Shown one piece after another: positions 36,320 to 46,900 of a stretch of 59,387 bases of DNA. A program made the translations under genes and the position numbers. The DNA comes from CAVRZY01 sp963725415 (GTDB lineage: Bacteria; Acidobacteriota; Terriglobia; Bryobacterales; Bryobacteraceae), in contig CAVRZY010000007.1 of NCBI GenBank assembly GCA_963725415.1, forward strand, positions 1-59,387, in the 5' to 3' direction. How positions within the stretch are numbered: the first letter of the stretch is position 1; each line of letters opens with the position of its first letter. The notes under the pieces are model-generated. The model was not told the DNA's origin. It saw only the letters and a list, made by a program, of their open reading frames with translations, and ran no database searches.

Positions 36320-38369
36320 ATGGCTTCAGGTTATCCGTTCCGCCGTCGCGACTTTCTTATCCTCGCCGCATCCGGCGGCGCATTGCGGCGGCGCGCGCTG
36401 GTCGAACGGCATGACCCGGTGCTGCACGACCTGGACCCGCGCTCCCCGCTGTCGGTCGGCAACGGTGAGTTCGCCTTTACGGCCGACGTCACGGGCCTGC
36501 AATCCCTCGGGCCGGTTTACGACAGCCATGTTCCGCTCTGCACCCAATCGCAGTGGGGCTGGCACGCTTTTCCCTTTCCCGGCGGCCCGTCGCAACTGCG
36601 CCTGGAGATGTTTGACACCTACGGACGCCAGGTCGGTTACGCCACCAGCAGCCAGGGGCAAGAGACGCTCTTCAACTGGCTGCGGGAGAACCCGCATCGC
36701 CTGAATCTCGGGCGCATCGCCCTGCTCCTCGACGGCCACCCGGTCGAGCCCGGCGATCTCACACGCATCGAGCAGCGGCTCGATCTGTGGAACGGCATGC
36801 TGGAGAGCCGGTTCCGCCTTGCCGACCGGCCCGTCACGGTGCGGACCTGTTGCCATCCCGCCAGGGATGCCGTGGCAGTTTCCATCGAGTCGCCGCTGCT
36901 TTCCTCCGGGCGGTTATCCGTGGCCTTCACGTTCCCGTACGGCTCGCCCGCGATGAATGCCTCCGACTGGTCGAGCGCCGGGAAACACCGGACCTGGGTG
37001 GCCGCGCGGGATTCTCACAGCGTGACTATTCGCCGGCAAGCTCGACGCGGACAGTTACTGGGTTCGGTTGCACTGGACCGGCCAGGCGCAGGCCGAACCG
37101 CGCGGTGAGCATCGTATTGTGCTGGCGGGCGCGCATCTGGAGTTTACCTGCGAGTTCGCGCCGCGCGACTTCGACTCCTCACCCCTGGCTCCGGCAGCCG
37201 CGCGGCAGGCGAGCGGCGCACACTGGAACGCGTTCTGGTCCGGCGGCGGCGCCATCGATCTGTCTTCCAGTACGGACCCGCGCGCGCACGAACTGGAGCG
37301 CCGCATCGTGCTGTCGCAGTACCTGACCGCCATTCAGTGCGCGGGCTCGGCCCCGCCGCAGGAGACCGGCCTCACCTGCAACAGTTGGTATGGCAAGTTC
37401 CATCTGGAGATGCACTGGTGGCACGCGGCGCATTTCGTGCTCTGGGGGCGCGCGCCGCTGCTGGAGCGCAGCCTGGGTTGGTACTCGTCCATCCTGCCCG
37501 TGGCCCGCGAGAAGGCCCGCAGGCAGGGGTACTCTGGAGCACGCTGGCCTAAGATGACCTCGCTCGATGGCCGCGACAGTCCCTCCAGCGTCGGCGAACT
37601 GCTGATCTGGCAGCAGCCTCATCCGATTGCCTTGGCCGAACTCTGCCATCGCGCCCATCCCTCCCGCGAGACGCTGGAGCGCTACCGCGACATGGTGATG
37701 GAATCGGCCGAGTTCATGGCGAGTTTCGCCGTGCTCCGGAACGGCCGCTATGTGCTCGGCCCGCCGCTGATCCCCGCCCAGGAAAATCATCCGCCGCGCG
37801 AGACCTGGAATCCGACCTTCGAGCTGGCCTACTGGCGCGAGGCGCTGGGCATCGCGCAGCGCTGGAGAGAGCGCCTCGGACTGGCGCCCCAGCGCAGGTG
37901 GGAAGAAGTCCGCGCGAAGCTCTCATCCTTGCCGGTGCAGGACGGCGTCTACCTGGCGCACGAGAACTGTCCCCAGACTTACACCGCGCGGAACCGCGAT
38001 CATCCCTCCATGCTGGCGGCTTACGGCATGCTGAAGGGCGAGGGCGTGGACCGGGAGACCATGCGCCGCACGCTGCATAAGGTCCTGGAGTGCTGGCGTT
38101 GGGCGGACACCTGGGGCTGGGACTTCCCCATGACGGCGATGACCGCGGCCCGTCTCGGCGAGCCCGAGACCGCGGTGCAGGCCCTGTTCATCGATTCGCC
38201 CAAGAATACCTGGCTTCCCAACGGCCACAACTGGCAGCGCCCCGGCCTGCCGCTGTACCTGCCCGGCAACGGCGCCCTCCTGACAGCCGTAGCCGTCATG
38301 GCCGCCTGGAACGGCTTTCCCAAGACTGCCTGGAAGGCGCGATGGGAGGGCCTCCAGCCGCTGCCATGA
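36320..38369 (+). CDS. Tat-exported six-hairpin glycosidase-like protein, one frame break
   Basis: About 680 residues. The N-terminus FRRRDFLILAASGGAL is a twin-arginine signal. The body resembles (alpha/alpha)6-barrel glycosidases: SVGNGEFAFTADVTGLQ, then CNSWYGKFHLEMHWWHAAHFVLWGR, ARWPKMTSLDGRDSPSSVGE, and FELAYWREALGIAQRWRERLG. The segment NGEF...D and WYGKFHxEMHWW are reminiscent of GH65/GH95-type enzymes. One frame change near 37030 separates the two halves; both sides continue conserved sequence. Substrate unknown. Confidence 0.75.
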
Positions 38370-38445
38370 TTTTCTCGCCCCCAGCCGCTGCCCTGGCATC
38401 GGTGATTCTGGCCCGCGAGCTGCCGCGGCTTTTTTTCGCAGCTTC

Positions 38446-38907
38446 TCAGTGCGCCCGATGGGTGCCGGCCATTCGTGAGAAATCGACCCGCAGCAGGAGG
38501 TCTGTGTCCGGGCAGTGCATTTCCAGGTACATCGCCTCGGCGCTGACGTGCCGGAAGATCTGCGTGCAGTTGACGTCCTGCCATTCGAGGGCGAGGGTGC
38601 GATCATCACGCAGCACCCCCGTCGCCTGCAAGAAGGTGCCGGAGCTCTCGAACCAATAGAAGCGGTACTGTCCGGCCTTCGCGTCCCAGGCGAAGAGGGC
38701 ATGCGCCTCTCCGATCATCTCCCCCGTGTCCTTCTGCCGCATCTGGTAGTCGAAGGTGAGGTAGGTGGCATCGAACAGATACCGCAGCGATCCGCTTCCG
38801 CAGATCGTCCTCGTCGTGCAGCCGTGCTGAGTCACCGTGTAATCCAGTTCCCACTCACCGACCATGAAGCTCAACGCGCGCATCGGCGCGCCCGTTTCCG
38901 TTGACAT
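38446..38907 (-). CDS. DUF1579-family protein
   Basis: 153 residues from ATG 38907, which has GAAAGGAG upstream. FMVGEWELDYTVTQ and RYLFDATYLTFDYQ followed by the WDAKAGQYRFYWF strand fit a lipocalin-like beta barrel. Function unknown. Convergent with the glycosidase. Confidence 0.78.
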   Translation of the reverse strand: MSTETGAPMRALSFMVGEWELDYTVTQHGCTTRTICGSGSLRYLFDATYLTFDYQMRQKDTGEMIGEAHALFAWDAKAGQYRFYWFESSGTFLQATGVLRDDRTLALEWQDVNCTQIFRHVSAEAMYLEMHCPDTDLLLRVDFSRMAGTHRAH

Positions 38908-39082
38908 GGTGCGCTCCTTTCGGTTGCTGGCGCCGGAGATCGGCTCCAAGTAAAGCACATTTTGAACCTGGAGGAAAAAGGATCGGGGTATGTCCCTCCC
39001 CACCGGCCAAATCCCGCCTCGGATCAGGAGTATACTGGTGCTGCCCAAGTTGGAAGTCTAGCGCACAGGAGGAGTTCAACCC

Positions 39083-39958
39083 ATGGCTAAGAAAACCGCT
39101 CTGATCACCGCGTTCCTGACGATCATTTGCCTTGGCGGCCTCGCCGCAGCCCAACCGCAGCCCGTCCCACTCAGTGCCGTGCCGCTCAAGGGCGGCGTGT
39201 ACTGGCTCAAGGGCGGAAGCGGCGCCAATACCGGGTTTGTCATCGGCAAGAAAGAGGTCCTCGTCATCGATGCCAAAATGACCGAAGAATCGGCTAAAGC
39301 CATGCTGGCCGAGATCGCCAAGCTCACCCCGAATCCCGTGAAATACATCGTTCTCACCCACAGCGACGGCGATCACGTCAACGGCCTGTCGGGGTTTCCC
39401 ACAGGGCTGACCATCGTGGCCCACGCCAACACCAAGAAGGACATGGAGGAGGCCTTCAAGAACCCGAAGATGAGCGCCCTGCTGCCGTATCTTCCCACCG
39501 AGACCGTGGCCGCCGACCGGACGCTCAACATCGCCGGTGTCCGCCTGAACCTGCTGTACTTCGGCCCGGCGCACACCAGCGGCGATCTGGTGGTCCACTT
39601 CCCGGACCAGAAAATCGCCTTTGTGGGCGACCTGGCGTTCATCGGCCGCGACCCGCTCATCCACCGCCAGAAGGGCGGCGCCTCGTTCGGCCTAGTCCAG
39701 AACCTTCGCAAGATCCTCGAGCTGGACGCCGACACTTTCATTTCCGGCCACAGCGACGCGCTGACGAAGGCCGATATCCGGGGCCTGCTGGCCTCCATCG
39801 AGGAGAAGCAAGCCAAGGTCAAGGCCCTGCTCCAGCAAGGCAAATCGCTGGAGGAAATCAAAGCCGCCTTCGGCCTCGCCGAGGCGCCCGCTCAGCCCGC
39901 CCGCCGCTTCTCCAGCCTGGTCGAGATCATCTACCAGGAGCTGACCGAGAAGAAGTAG
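39083..39958 (+). CDS. Metallo-beta-lactamase-fold hydrolase, secreted
   Basis: 291 residues with signal peptide (MAKKTALITAFLTIICLGGLAAAQ). Metal site THSDGDHVNG (an HXDXDH form in which the second metal position is Asp), with GPAHTSGDLVVHFP, FVGDLAF and SGHSDA completing the ligands. Probably a periplasmic hydrolase; substrate cannot be assigned. AGGAG precedes the ATG. Confidence 0.88.
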   Translation: MAKKTALITAFLTIICLGGLAAAQPQPVPLSAVPLKGGVYWLKGGSGANTGFVIGKKEVLVIDAKMTEESAKAMLAEIAKLTPNPVKYIVLTHSDGDHVNGLSGFPTGLTIVAHANTKKDMEEAFKNPKMSALLPYLPTETVAADRTLNIAGVRLNLLYFGPAHTSGDLVVHFPDQKIAFVGDLAFIGRDPLIHRQKGGASFGLVQNLRKILELDADTFISGHSDALTKADIRGLLASIEEKQAKVKALLQQGKSLEEIKAAFGLAEAPAQPARRFSSLVEIIYQELTEKK

Positions 39959-40255
39959 AGCGAGCTCTTCCGCACACCGCCAAGCCCGGGGAGGCCGGCT
40001 TCGATCCGTCGGGCGTCCACTATTCGGGCATCTGCCAACGAGATAACCGATGGGTGGCGGATGAATGGATGCACAACCTTCTGCAAGACGAGAGTCCGAT
40101 CGCAGCGGGATCGGAGCGGAGTGACATTGACGATCACGCGCTGTCGGCTGCCATCAGGCTCTCGAGCTCCTCGGTCCTTTCTTTTCAAGCAGTCCCAGGC
40201 GGCCTACAAGTTTCACCATCCAGCCATCGGGGTTCTCAACAACTGACCAGACAAC

Positions 40256-40332
40256 AAGCACGCGGCGCAGCCTGGTAGCGCAGCCGCCTTGGGCGCAGGG
40301 GGTCGCCAGTTCGAATCGGCCCGCCCCGACCA
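40256..40332 (+). pseudogene. Degenerate tRNA-Pro (TGG)
   Basis: The D-arm GCGCAGCCTGGTAGCGC, the anticodon loop CTTGGGC (anticodon TGG at 40290-40292), the T-loop TTCGAAT and the 3' end CGCCCCGACCA match tRNA-Pro. However, the 5' acceptor strand pairs at only three of seven positions and the anticodon and T stems pair at about three of five. It is either a decayed gene or carries several sequence errors. Confidence 0.55.
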
Positions 40333-40470
40333 ATCTTTGAACCCCGCGAAAACGCGCTGTAGTTAATCTTGCAGCGGTTGGTTTCCTCAAGATTCAGCAA
40401 CCGGTCTGATCGCGAGCTGCTTTGAGCAGCAGTCGCGGGAGAGGCTTAATCCGTCGGACCGTCAACCAGC

Positions 40471-40506
40471 AGGTCGGCAGTTCGAATCCAACTTGCGGAG
40501 CCACCG
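40471..40506 (+). pseudogene. Second tRNA-like 3' end
   Basis: GGCAGTTCGAATCC followed by GCGGAGCCACC has the layout of a T-arm and acceptor 3' end. I cannot fold a full tRNA upstream or assign an anticodon. Confidence 0.35.
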
Positions 40507-40519
40507 CCACGGGGGATGG

Positions 40520-40999
40520 ATGGCACGAGGCGAGTCGCGAACACTCGCAAGTCATCACGTCGTCTACGAGTACGCGAACCTCTTGTCGTGCGGGGAACTG
40601 CTGACCCGGCCGCAAAGTCCGCCCCCGCCTCTCAATACGCACGTCCAGGACGGGTTCCTTCTGGGCTGTCGAAAGATGGCCGACTTCTTCCTGAAGCCGC
40701 CGCAGCGGAATAGTGTGAGCGCTTCCGACTACCTTTCGGATCCGAACACGGAATTCCACCTGCCGGTCTGGAGGAAGTGGAAGAAGGCGGTGAACAGCCA
40801 ACTTGCCCGCATCAGCTATGCCCGAGTCAAATCTCCTCAGCCGTGGGACGGGACCACGAATGGGCCCTTGCTTGACGAGTTTCGGCAAGCCTGGAGACTC
40901 CTCCTATCCAAGCTGGAGGCGGGCTATAGGCAGGAGTTCGACAAGCAGATAACCGAGCGCAGGAGGTCGCCCGGCTTCCGCGACCTGGACTTGACCTGA
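40520..40999 (+). CDS. Hypothetical protein
   Basis: About 159 residues. The segment VYEYANLLSCGELLTRPQSP and the later FHLPVWRKWKKAVNSQLARISYAR look like real protein (good codon use, aromatic and charged mix), but I recognise no family. It lies between the tRNA-like remnants and the AbiE genes and is probably part of the same accessory segment. Start uncertain. Confidence 0.5.
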   Translation: MARGESRTLASHHVVYEYANLLSCGELLTRPQSPPPPLNTHVQDGFLLGCRKMADFFLKPPQRNSVSASDYLSDPNTEFHLPVWRKWKKAVNSQLARISYARVKSPQPWDGTTNGPLLDEFRQAWRLLLSKLEAGYRQEFDKQITERRRSPGFRDLDLT

Positions 41000-41032
41000 A
41001 CGCTCGGTCGACGTCGCCGGTCAGCTCGATCC

Positions 41033-41080
41033 TGTTGCAAAACCTCGGTAGATATGCGAAACTACCGAGGGATAGCAACA
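41033..41080. promoter_or_regulatory. Inverted repeat at abiEi start, candidate AbiEi operator
   Basis: TGTTGC AAAA CCTCGGTAG, a 10-nt spacer, then CTACCGAGG GATA GCAACA. Nine inner and six outer base pairs are perfect around a 4-nt mismatch. The right arm touches the ATG at 41080. Studied AbiEi antitoxins repress their own promoter by binding inverted repeats, so this is a strong candidate for that site. Confidence 0.7.
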
Positions 41081-41685
41081 TGGCCGAGCAGTCGGGCACC
41101 AAACGGGCTCTCAGAATCGTCGCCCGGCGGCGGATCGTGCGGCCGCGGGACCTGGAGGCCCAGGGGATTCCGCGGGAGTACCTCCTCCGCCTCTACCGGA
41201 GGGGTCTGCTGAACCGGACCAGCCGAGGTCTCTATGTACTGGCTGAGGTACCGGTCACGGAGAACCACGGTCTCGCGGTTGCCGCCAAACAAATGCCGAA
41301 TGGAGTGATCTGCCTCCTCTCAGCTCTCCGCTTTCACGGGCTGACGACCCAGGAGCCGCACGAGGTTTGGATCGCTGTGGACAACAAGGCCAGCCAGCGG
41401 AGGGTGTCCTGGCCGACGCTGAGGATCGTTCGGTTCTCGGGTCCGGCGCTGACGGAAGGGATCGAGCGGCACCTCATCGAGGGTGTGCGCGTTCGAGTGT
41501 TCGGGGCCGCGAAGACCGTGGCGGATTGCTTTAAGTACCGGAACAAGATCGGCGTGGATGTGGCCATCGAGGCCCTGAAGGACGCCCTGCGACGGAACAA
41601 GGCGACGGTCGATGAGATCCACAGTTTCGCCAAGGTTTGCCGGGTTGCCAGGGTGATTCGCCCTTACCTGGAGGCGGTCGCCTGA
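41080..41685 (+). CDS. abiEi: AbiEi-type antitoxin
   Basis: 201 residues. N-terminal winged helix-turn-helix (IVARRRIVRPRDLEAQGIPREYLLRLYRRG) followed by the conserved C-terminal domain (GVICLLSALRFHGLT, KTVADCFKYRNKIG). It is the antitoxin and autorepressor of a type IV toxin-antitoxin and abortive-infection system. Its stop overlaps the toxin start (TGATG). Confidence 0.9.
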   Translation: MAEQSGTKRALRIVARRRIVRPRDLEAQGIPREYLLRLYRRGLLNRTSRGLYVLAEVPVTENHGLAVAAKQMPNGVICLLSALRFHGLTTQEPHEVWIAVDNKASQRRVSWPTLRIVRFSGPALTEGIERHLIEGVRVRVFGAAKTVADCFKYRNKIGVDVAIEALKDALRRNKATVDEIHSFAKVCRVARVIRPYLEAVA

Positions 41686-42629
41686 TGCGGAAGGAGGTTC
41701 GAAACGTGGCCGCCTCCCATCGGGCGAAACTGCTTGACTTGGCTCGCGAGCGAAAAGAGGATTTCCAGTTTGTGCTCGGCCGGTGGGCCGTCGAGCGTTT
41801 TCTCTACCGCCTCAGCATCTCGGAGCACAAGGACAGATTCATCCTGAAGGGGGCATTGCTCTTCATCGCATGGGCGGGCAAGTTGCACCGGCCCACGAGG
41901 GACCTGGACCTTCTCGGGTGGGGCAAGCCTGACGTGCAGGAGGTGACGGCGACGATTCGGGCAGTCTCCGCGGTAGAGTGCCATGACGGCCTGCGGTTCG
42001 ATCTGCCCGGTATCCAGGGGGAGCGGATCAAAAAGGATGCCGAGTACGAGGCCGTGCGGGTGTGGGTACCTGCCATCCTGGACCGAGCGAGGGTGCGGCT
42101 GCAAATCGACGTGGGCTTCGGCGACGTTGTGGATCCGGAACCTCAGGAGATAGCCTTCCCGGTGTTGCTGCCGCTGGAGGCTCCGAGGCTTCGCGCGTAC
42201 CCGCCAGAGGCGATGGTCGCAGAGAAGCTCCACGCGATGGTCCTCCTGGGTATCGCGAACAGCAGGATGAAGGACTTTTTCGACATCTGGACACTGGCGT
42301 CGTCGTACCAGTTCCGATTGCCCGTGCTTGCCAGGTCCATTCGGCGCACGTTCGAAAGAAGGAACAGGCTGCTCCCGGTGGGCGCGCCACTCGCGTTGAC
42401 CAAGGAGTTCCTTGAAGACGCGACGAAGCAGACTCAGTGGAAGGCATTCGCACGGCGGCTCGATCTGCCGGAGGGCAGCCCGTCGCTGAAGGACATCGGC
42501 GAGTTGCTGTGCCAATTCCTGCTCCCGGCCCTCGGAGCCGCGGCGTTGGCGGAGGCGCCAAGCCGCATCTGGAATCCCCCCGGACCATGGTGCGACGAGG
42601 CCAACCCTTCCACGCAGGGGTTTGAGTAG
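41685..42629 (+). CDS. abiEii: AbiEii-type nucleotidyltransferase toxin
   Basis: About 314 residues, full length. FILKGALLFIAWAG and RPTRDLDLLGWG give the nucleotidyltransferase motif; DVGFGDVV and EAMVAEKLHAMV with MKDFFDIWTL are the further conserved blocks. Members of this family add nucleotides to target RNAs such as tRNA and stop growth during phage infection. Translationally coupled to abiEi. GGAGG follows the start codon rather than preceding it. Confidence 0.9.
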   Translation: MRKEVRNVAASHRAKLLDLARERKEDFQFVLGRWAVERFLYRLSISEHKDRFILKGALLFIAWAGKLHRPTRDLDLLGWGKPDVQEVTATIRAVSAVECHDGLRFDLPGIQGERIKKDAEYEAVRVWVPAILDRARVRLQIDVGFGDVVDPEPQEIAFPVLLPLEAPRLRAYPPEAMVAEKLHAMVLLGIANSRMKDFFDIWTLASSYQFRLPVLARSIRRTFERRNRLLPVGAPLALTKEFLEDATKQTQWKAFARRLDLPEGSPSLKDIGELLCQFLLPALGAAALAEAPSRIWNPPGPWCDEANPSTQGFE

Positions 42630-43136
42630 CGTTTGGTCGCCCAAGCGTAACGTCTCTGTCAGTTTCCGGGTTTCGACATCGCCCGGCGCCGCTCGCAGTT
42701 TGCCGAAGCCCTTCCCCCTCAATCGCTTTGCCCGTGTCTCGGCCCCGTCGAACACGGCTCAAACATTACGTTGTTGCACTTGAGGAGCCACCGTTCCAAA
42801 CACGAAATTTCCAGAGCCATTCTTGTTGACAGGAGCGCCTTTCTGCGGCGCGCATATCCCAGACATTCGCGAGTGCTTGGCGCTCGCGTTTTCTCCGTTT
42901 TGAGGTGCGCTATCTTGGGGTGCGAGCTGAACCCCCAGGGTTGAGGCCGAACCCCAAGATTACACCTGCGAATTCTCCGTTTTCTTTGGTTGACAGGCTC
43001 GTTTTGTTGACAGGTGGGATCAGAGCGTAGCACAAGCCAGCGGAATTTCGAACTCAAGTCTCGCGTCACGCCGGAGGTGGAATCAGGAACGCGGTGCCAG
43101 TTAGCTTGAGCTGCCTGTCTCGAGGTTCTTTCATCG
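42630..43136. other. Noncoding stretch with direct repeats and a cruciform-like element
   Basis: No gene. GTTGACAGG occurs three times (42825-42833, 42989-42997, 43006-43014). CTTGGGGT at about 42914 and ACCCCAAG at about 42951 form an inverted repeat enclosing a second one (AACCC CCAG GGTT). TTCTCCGTTTT occurs twice. Two of the GTTGACAGG copies could be -35 boxes. Confidence 0.5.
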
Positions 43137-43850
43137 TTAACTCGGGAGCCGTTGGGTCTGCCCCCGGGTTTGGCTTTGAGCCAGGTCTTCCTTCACCTCG
43201 GCGAGATGCAATCGCATCGCCTCGCGTGCGGCATCGGCCTCGCGCGCCAGGATGTGCTCGAAGATTTCCTCGTGCTGCCTGGTTCGTAGCTTCACCACTT
43301 CCGGGCCGGAAAAGCTCTTTTTACGGCTCTCGCGCAACAACTCCGCTAAGGGCTCCAGAAGTACCAATACGACTGGATTCTGCGTGGCACGGGCGATCTC
43401 TGCGTGAAACTCTACGTCGGCATCTACGTACCCCTCAGGCGCATCGGGTTTCTGCCGCATTACGTCGAGCCAGCGGCGCATCGCCTCAAGGTTGGCCTCG
43501 GTCCGGCGCTCGGCAGCCAGAGCAGCGATCCCGACTTCGAGCACCTGCCGGATCTCGAGCAGGTCCTGCATGACGTCGGCTCGGCGGCGCAGCAGCAGCT
43601 TGAGGCTCTCGCCCAGGTGGCTGGTCTGCGGCTCCTGGACCATCGTTCCGCGGCCGTGGTCGATACGCACTAAGCCACGGCTTTCCAATGACTTAACGGC
43701 CTCGCGGATCACTGTCCGGCTGACCCCCATGCTCTCGCACAGTTCTCGCTCCGTGGGCAGAAGCGATTTCGTGGGGTATTCGCCCGAGATGATCCGTTCC
43801 GAAAGGACTTCCGCAATCTCCCGATGGAGCGGCAAGCGGGGTTTCACCAT
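43137..43850 (-). CDS. FadR-type GntR-family regulator
   Basis: About 237 residues from ATG 43850, which has AAGGAG upstream. Winged helix-turn-helix (EIAEVLSERIISGEYPTKSLLPTERELCESMGVSRTVIREAV) joined to an all-helical FCD domain with the metal ligands Asp and His (DADVEFHAEIARAT, RTRQHEEIFEHI). Typically binds a carboxylate or sugar acid. It is divergent from the TonB receptor and a perfect palindrome lies between them. Confidence 0.9.
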   Translation of the reverse strand: MVKPRLPLHREIAEVLSERIISGEYPTKSLLPTERELCESMGVSRTVIREAVKSLESRGLVRIDHGRGTMVQEPQTSHLGESLKLLLRRRADVMQDLLEIRQVLEVGIAALAAERRTEANLEAMRRWLDVMRQKPDAPEGYVDADVEFHAEIARATQNPVVLVLLEPLAELLRESRKKSFSGPEVVKLRTRQHEEIFEHILAREADAAREAMRLHLAEVKEDLAQSQTRGQTQRLPS

Positions 43851-43890
43851 AGACTCCTTGTTCGTACCTGAGGAGGTACAGATCCGAACT

Positions 43891-43906
43891 GGTATGATAT
43901 CATACC
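43891..43906. promoter_or_regulatory. Perfect 16-bp palindrome, FadR/GntR operator
   Basis: GGTATGATATCATACC, symmetrical to the last base, in the 112-nt gap between the divergent regulator and the TonB receptor. FadR-subfamily operators are of this GGTNNNNNNNNNNACC form. Most likely it controls both genes. Confidence 0.75.
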
Positions 43907-43962
43907 CCATGATGGTCAGTACAAGTCTCGTTCTGAGGCTCTATGGGCAAAGGAGAAGCAAT

Positions 43963-46900
43963 ATGAAACGCTCGGGAATCGCTCTTTTCATTCTCGTTTC
44001 ACTGGCATCGGTCATCGCCCAGGCGCAGAACCCTACCGCTACCCTGGTAGGAACGGTGCAGGACCCCAGCGGCGGGGTGATCCCGGGCGCGACGGTCGTA
44101 GCACGGAACGTCGCTACCAATCTGCGGTGGACCGGTGTTTCAGGCAACGCTGGTGAGTTCACGATCCCGAACCTGCCGCCCGGCCAATACACGGTGACCG
44201 CGGAGAAAGAAGGTTTTCGCAAGCTGGAGGAGACCGGGCTCGAGCTCCAGATCGATCAGACCGCTAGGCTCGTCCTCACCCTCCAGGTCGGGGCTTTGAA
44301 CCAAACCGTCGAGGTCCAGGCCGAGGTTCCAGTGCTCAATAGCGCAAACGCCGCCGCCGGTGACGTGATCGTGAGCCGTGAGATGACCGAACTCCCACTT
44401 GACGCGCGCGATTATACCGACCTTGCGTTTCTGGTGCCGGGCGTCACGCCCTCGGCCCAGGGCAGCAATAGTGGCAATATGAACATCAACGGGGCGCGAC
44501 CGGACAACACCAATTACCTGATTGACGGCTTTAGCAACCAGAACCCGCGGGCTGGCGGCGCACTCGCCAAGCCCTCGCTCGACGCCATGCAGGAGTTCAA
44601 AATGCAGACTTCCACGTTCTCGGCCGAGTACGGGCGGCTGGGCGGCGGCGTGATGAACATGGCGCTGAAAACCGGCACCAACCAGGTGCACGGCTCGCTG
44701 TTCGAATTCCTGCGCAACGACAAGTTCGACGCGCGCAACTTCTTCGACACCGGAAAATCCAAGCTGCGGCGCAACCAGTTTGGCGCGACGCTGACCGGGC
44801 CCGTCTACCTGCCGAAGCTGTACAATGGCCGCGACTGGACCTTCTTCCTGTTGAGTTGGGAAAGCTATCGCGAGATCAACGGCGACAACCGGCTGGGAGT
44901 CATTCCCACGGAACTGGAACACAACGGCGATTTTTCGCAGACTCGCAACGCCCAGGGCAAAGTGGCGACCATCACAGACCCGTTCGCGAACAACGCGCCG
45001 TTTGCGGGCAACAGCATTCCGGCTCTCCGCTGGCATCCGGTAGCCACCAAGCTGATGCCCTGGTACCCGCTGCCCAACCGGCCGGGCCAGATCAACAATT
45101 TCGCCGTCAATGCGAACAGCACCAGCGACTGGAACAGCCTGCTGGTCAAAGTGGACCATCGAGTGAAGGAGAAAGGAACGATCTCCGGGCGCATCATCCG
45201 GCGCAACTCCACCTCGATCAATCCGTTCTCCGGCAGCGACCTGGGCACGTTCCCGGATATCACCTATGCCACCCCCTTCATGGGCGGCCTCAGCTACATG
45301 CATATGTTCACACCCTCGGTGATCAACGAGACGCGCGCCACCGTGAATCTCGCGGGAAACCTGGAAATCAGCACGCACCAGTACCACGACTGGAACAAGG
45401 AACTCGGCATTACCGGCGCGACAGCGAACCCCAAAATGGTCGGGTTCCCGAAGTTCAACCTCGTTGGTACCGGCGGTCTCGGAAACATGCAGCTTGCCGA
45501 CAACGGGTCGGCGCCGATGAACCCGGGGATCCATACCTATGAATTGGCGGACACCTTAACCTGGGTCAAGGGAAAGCATCTGATGAAGTTCGGCTGGTCG
45601 TACTTCCGTTTTCAGTTCTTCATGCCGACAAACGGGCAACTGAACGGCCAGTACAATTTCCGGGGCAACTTCACAGGCAACAGCATTGCCGATTTCATCT
45701 TGGGGCTTCCCGGCGATACGACGCGCCGCCTCGGCGACATCAAGAGCTACATGTTCAACAGTACTTACGGCGCGTTCGTTCAGGACGACTACAAGCTGAG
45801 CAGCCGCCTGACGCTGAACCTGGGCCTGCGCTACGAGCTGATGCCTCCGCAGTACGAGAAGTACGGGCAGTACGCCAACTTCATTCCGGCGCTGGGGAAG
45901 CTGATCATCGCCAGCGACCGCACGGTTCCCAACCTGCCGCAGATGATCGACTCGAACGGGCTCACCGGCAAGGTGGCGCTGGCGAAGGATTACGGCCTGT
46001 CGCGCTCACTGGCCTACACCAACTACAAGGATTTCGCGCCGCGCTTCGGCCTGGCATACCGGATGCGCAACAGGATGGTGGTGCGCAGCGGCTATGGGGT
46101 CTATTATGGCCAGTCGATGACCAACACCTTGCGGCGCGACCTGAGCAACGTCTTCCCCTTCACGCTAAGCCAGACGTTCAACAGTGTCAAGAGCAATCCC
46201 AGCCTGCTCACCATGTCGAATCCCTTCCCGGACACGCTGGCGAAGAACGGCGGGACGACGGATGCCACCGGCTACAACTGGAAGGCGCGCCCGCAGTACA
46301 TCCAACAATGGAACCTGACGATGGAACGGGAACTGGCCCACGGAATCGCGCTGGAGATGTCCTATGTCGGTTCCAAGGGCACCCACCTCGGATTCCGTTA
46401 CGATTTGAATCAGCCGTTCTACGTTCCTGAACTGAAACTGCCTGATGGCAGCTACCCGCGGCCCTACACGCAGTTTCAGGGCATTACCTACTACGACTTC
46501 GCTGGGGACTCTTCCTACAACGCCGGGATCGTCACGGTGCGCAAGCGCCTCAGCCGCGGCGCGTTCTTCCGCGCCAGCTACACCTTCGCCAAGTCCCTGG
46601 ACAACTCTTCGCAGTTTGCCGATAACACCAACGGCGGTATCCCGGGGGTGCAGAACTCGCGCAACTTCTCGATGGATCGCGGCCGCTCAGACTGGGATCG
46701 GCGCCATGCGTTCGCGATGAGTTTCGTCACCGACCTGCCATACCGGCGAATGTTTCTGCCCGAAACGACCGCCAAGGCGCTGCTGCGCGGCTGGCAACTG
46801 TCCGGGAGCGGCACCATGTACAGCGGACAGCCATTCACGCCGCGGGTCCAGAATGCCAGTTTGAACCTGGGCGACGCCAACCGCCCGGACCGCATCGCCT

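Larger units (their letters stand above)
39959..40519. other. Noncoding stretch with tRNA-like remnants
   Basis: No credible gene before 40520. Two tRNA-like sequences (40256-40332 and about 40471-40506) and a hairpin (GCTGCT TTG AGCAGC near 40415-40430) lie here. Confidence 0.55.

Noticed and set aside
44140..45534. 464-codon minus-strand frame opposite the TonB receptor
   Set aside because: Shadow frame without domains.
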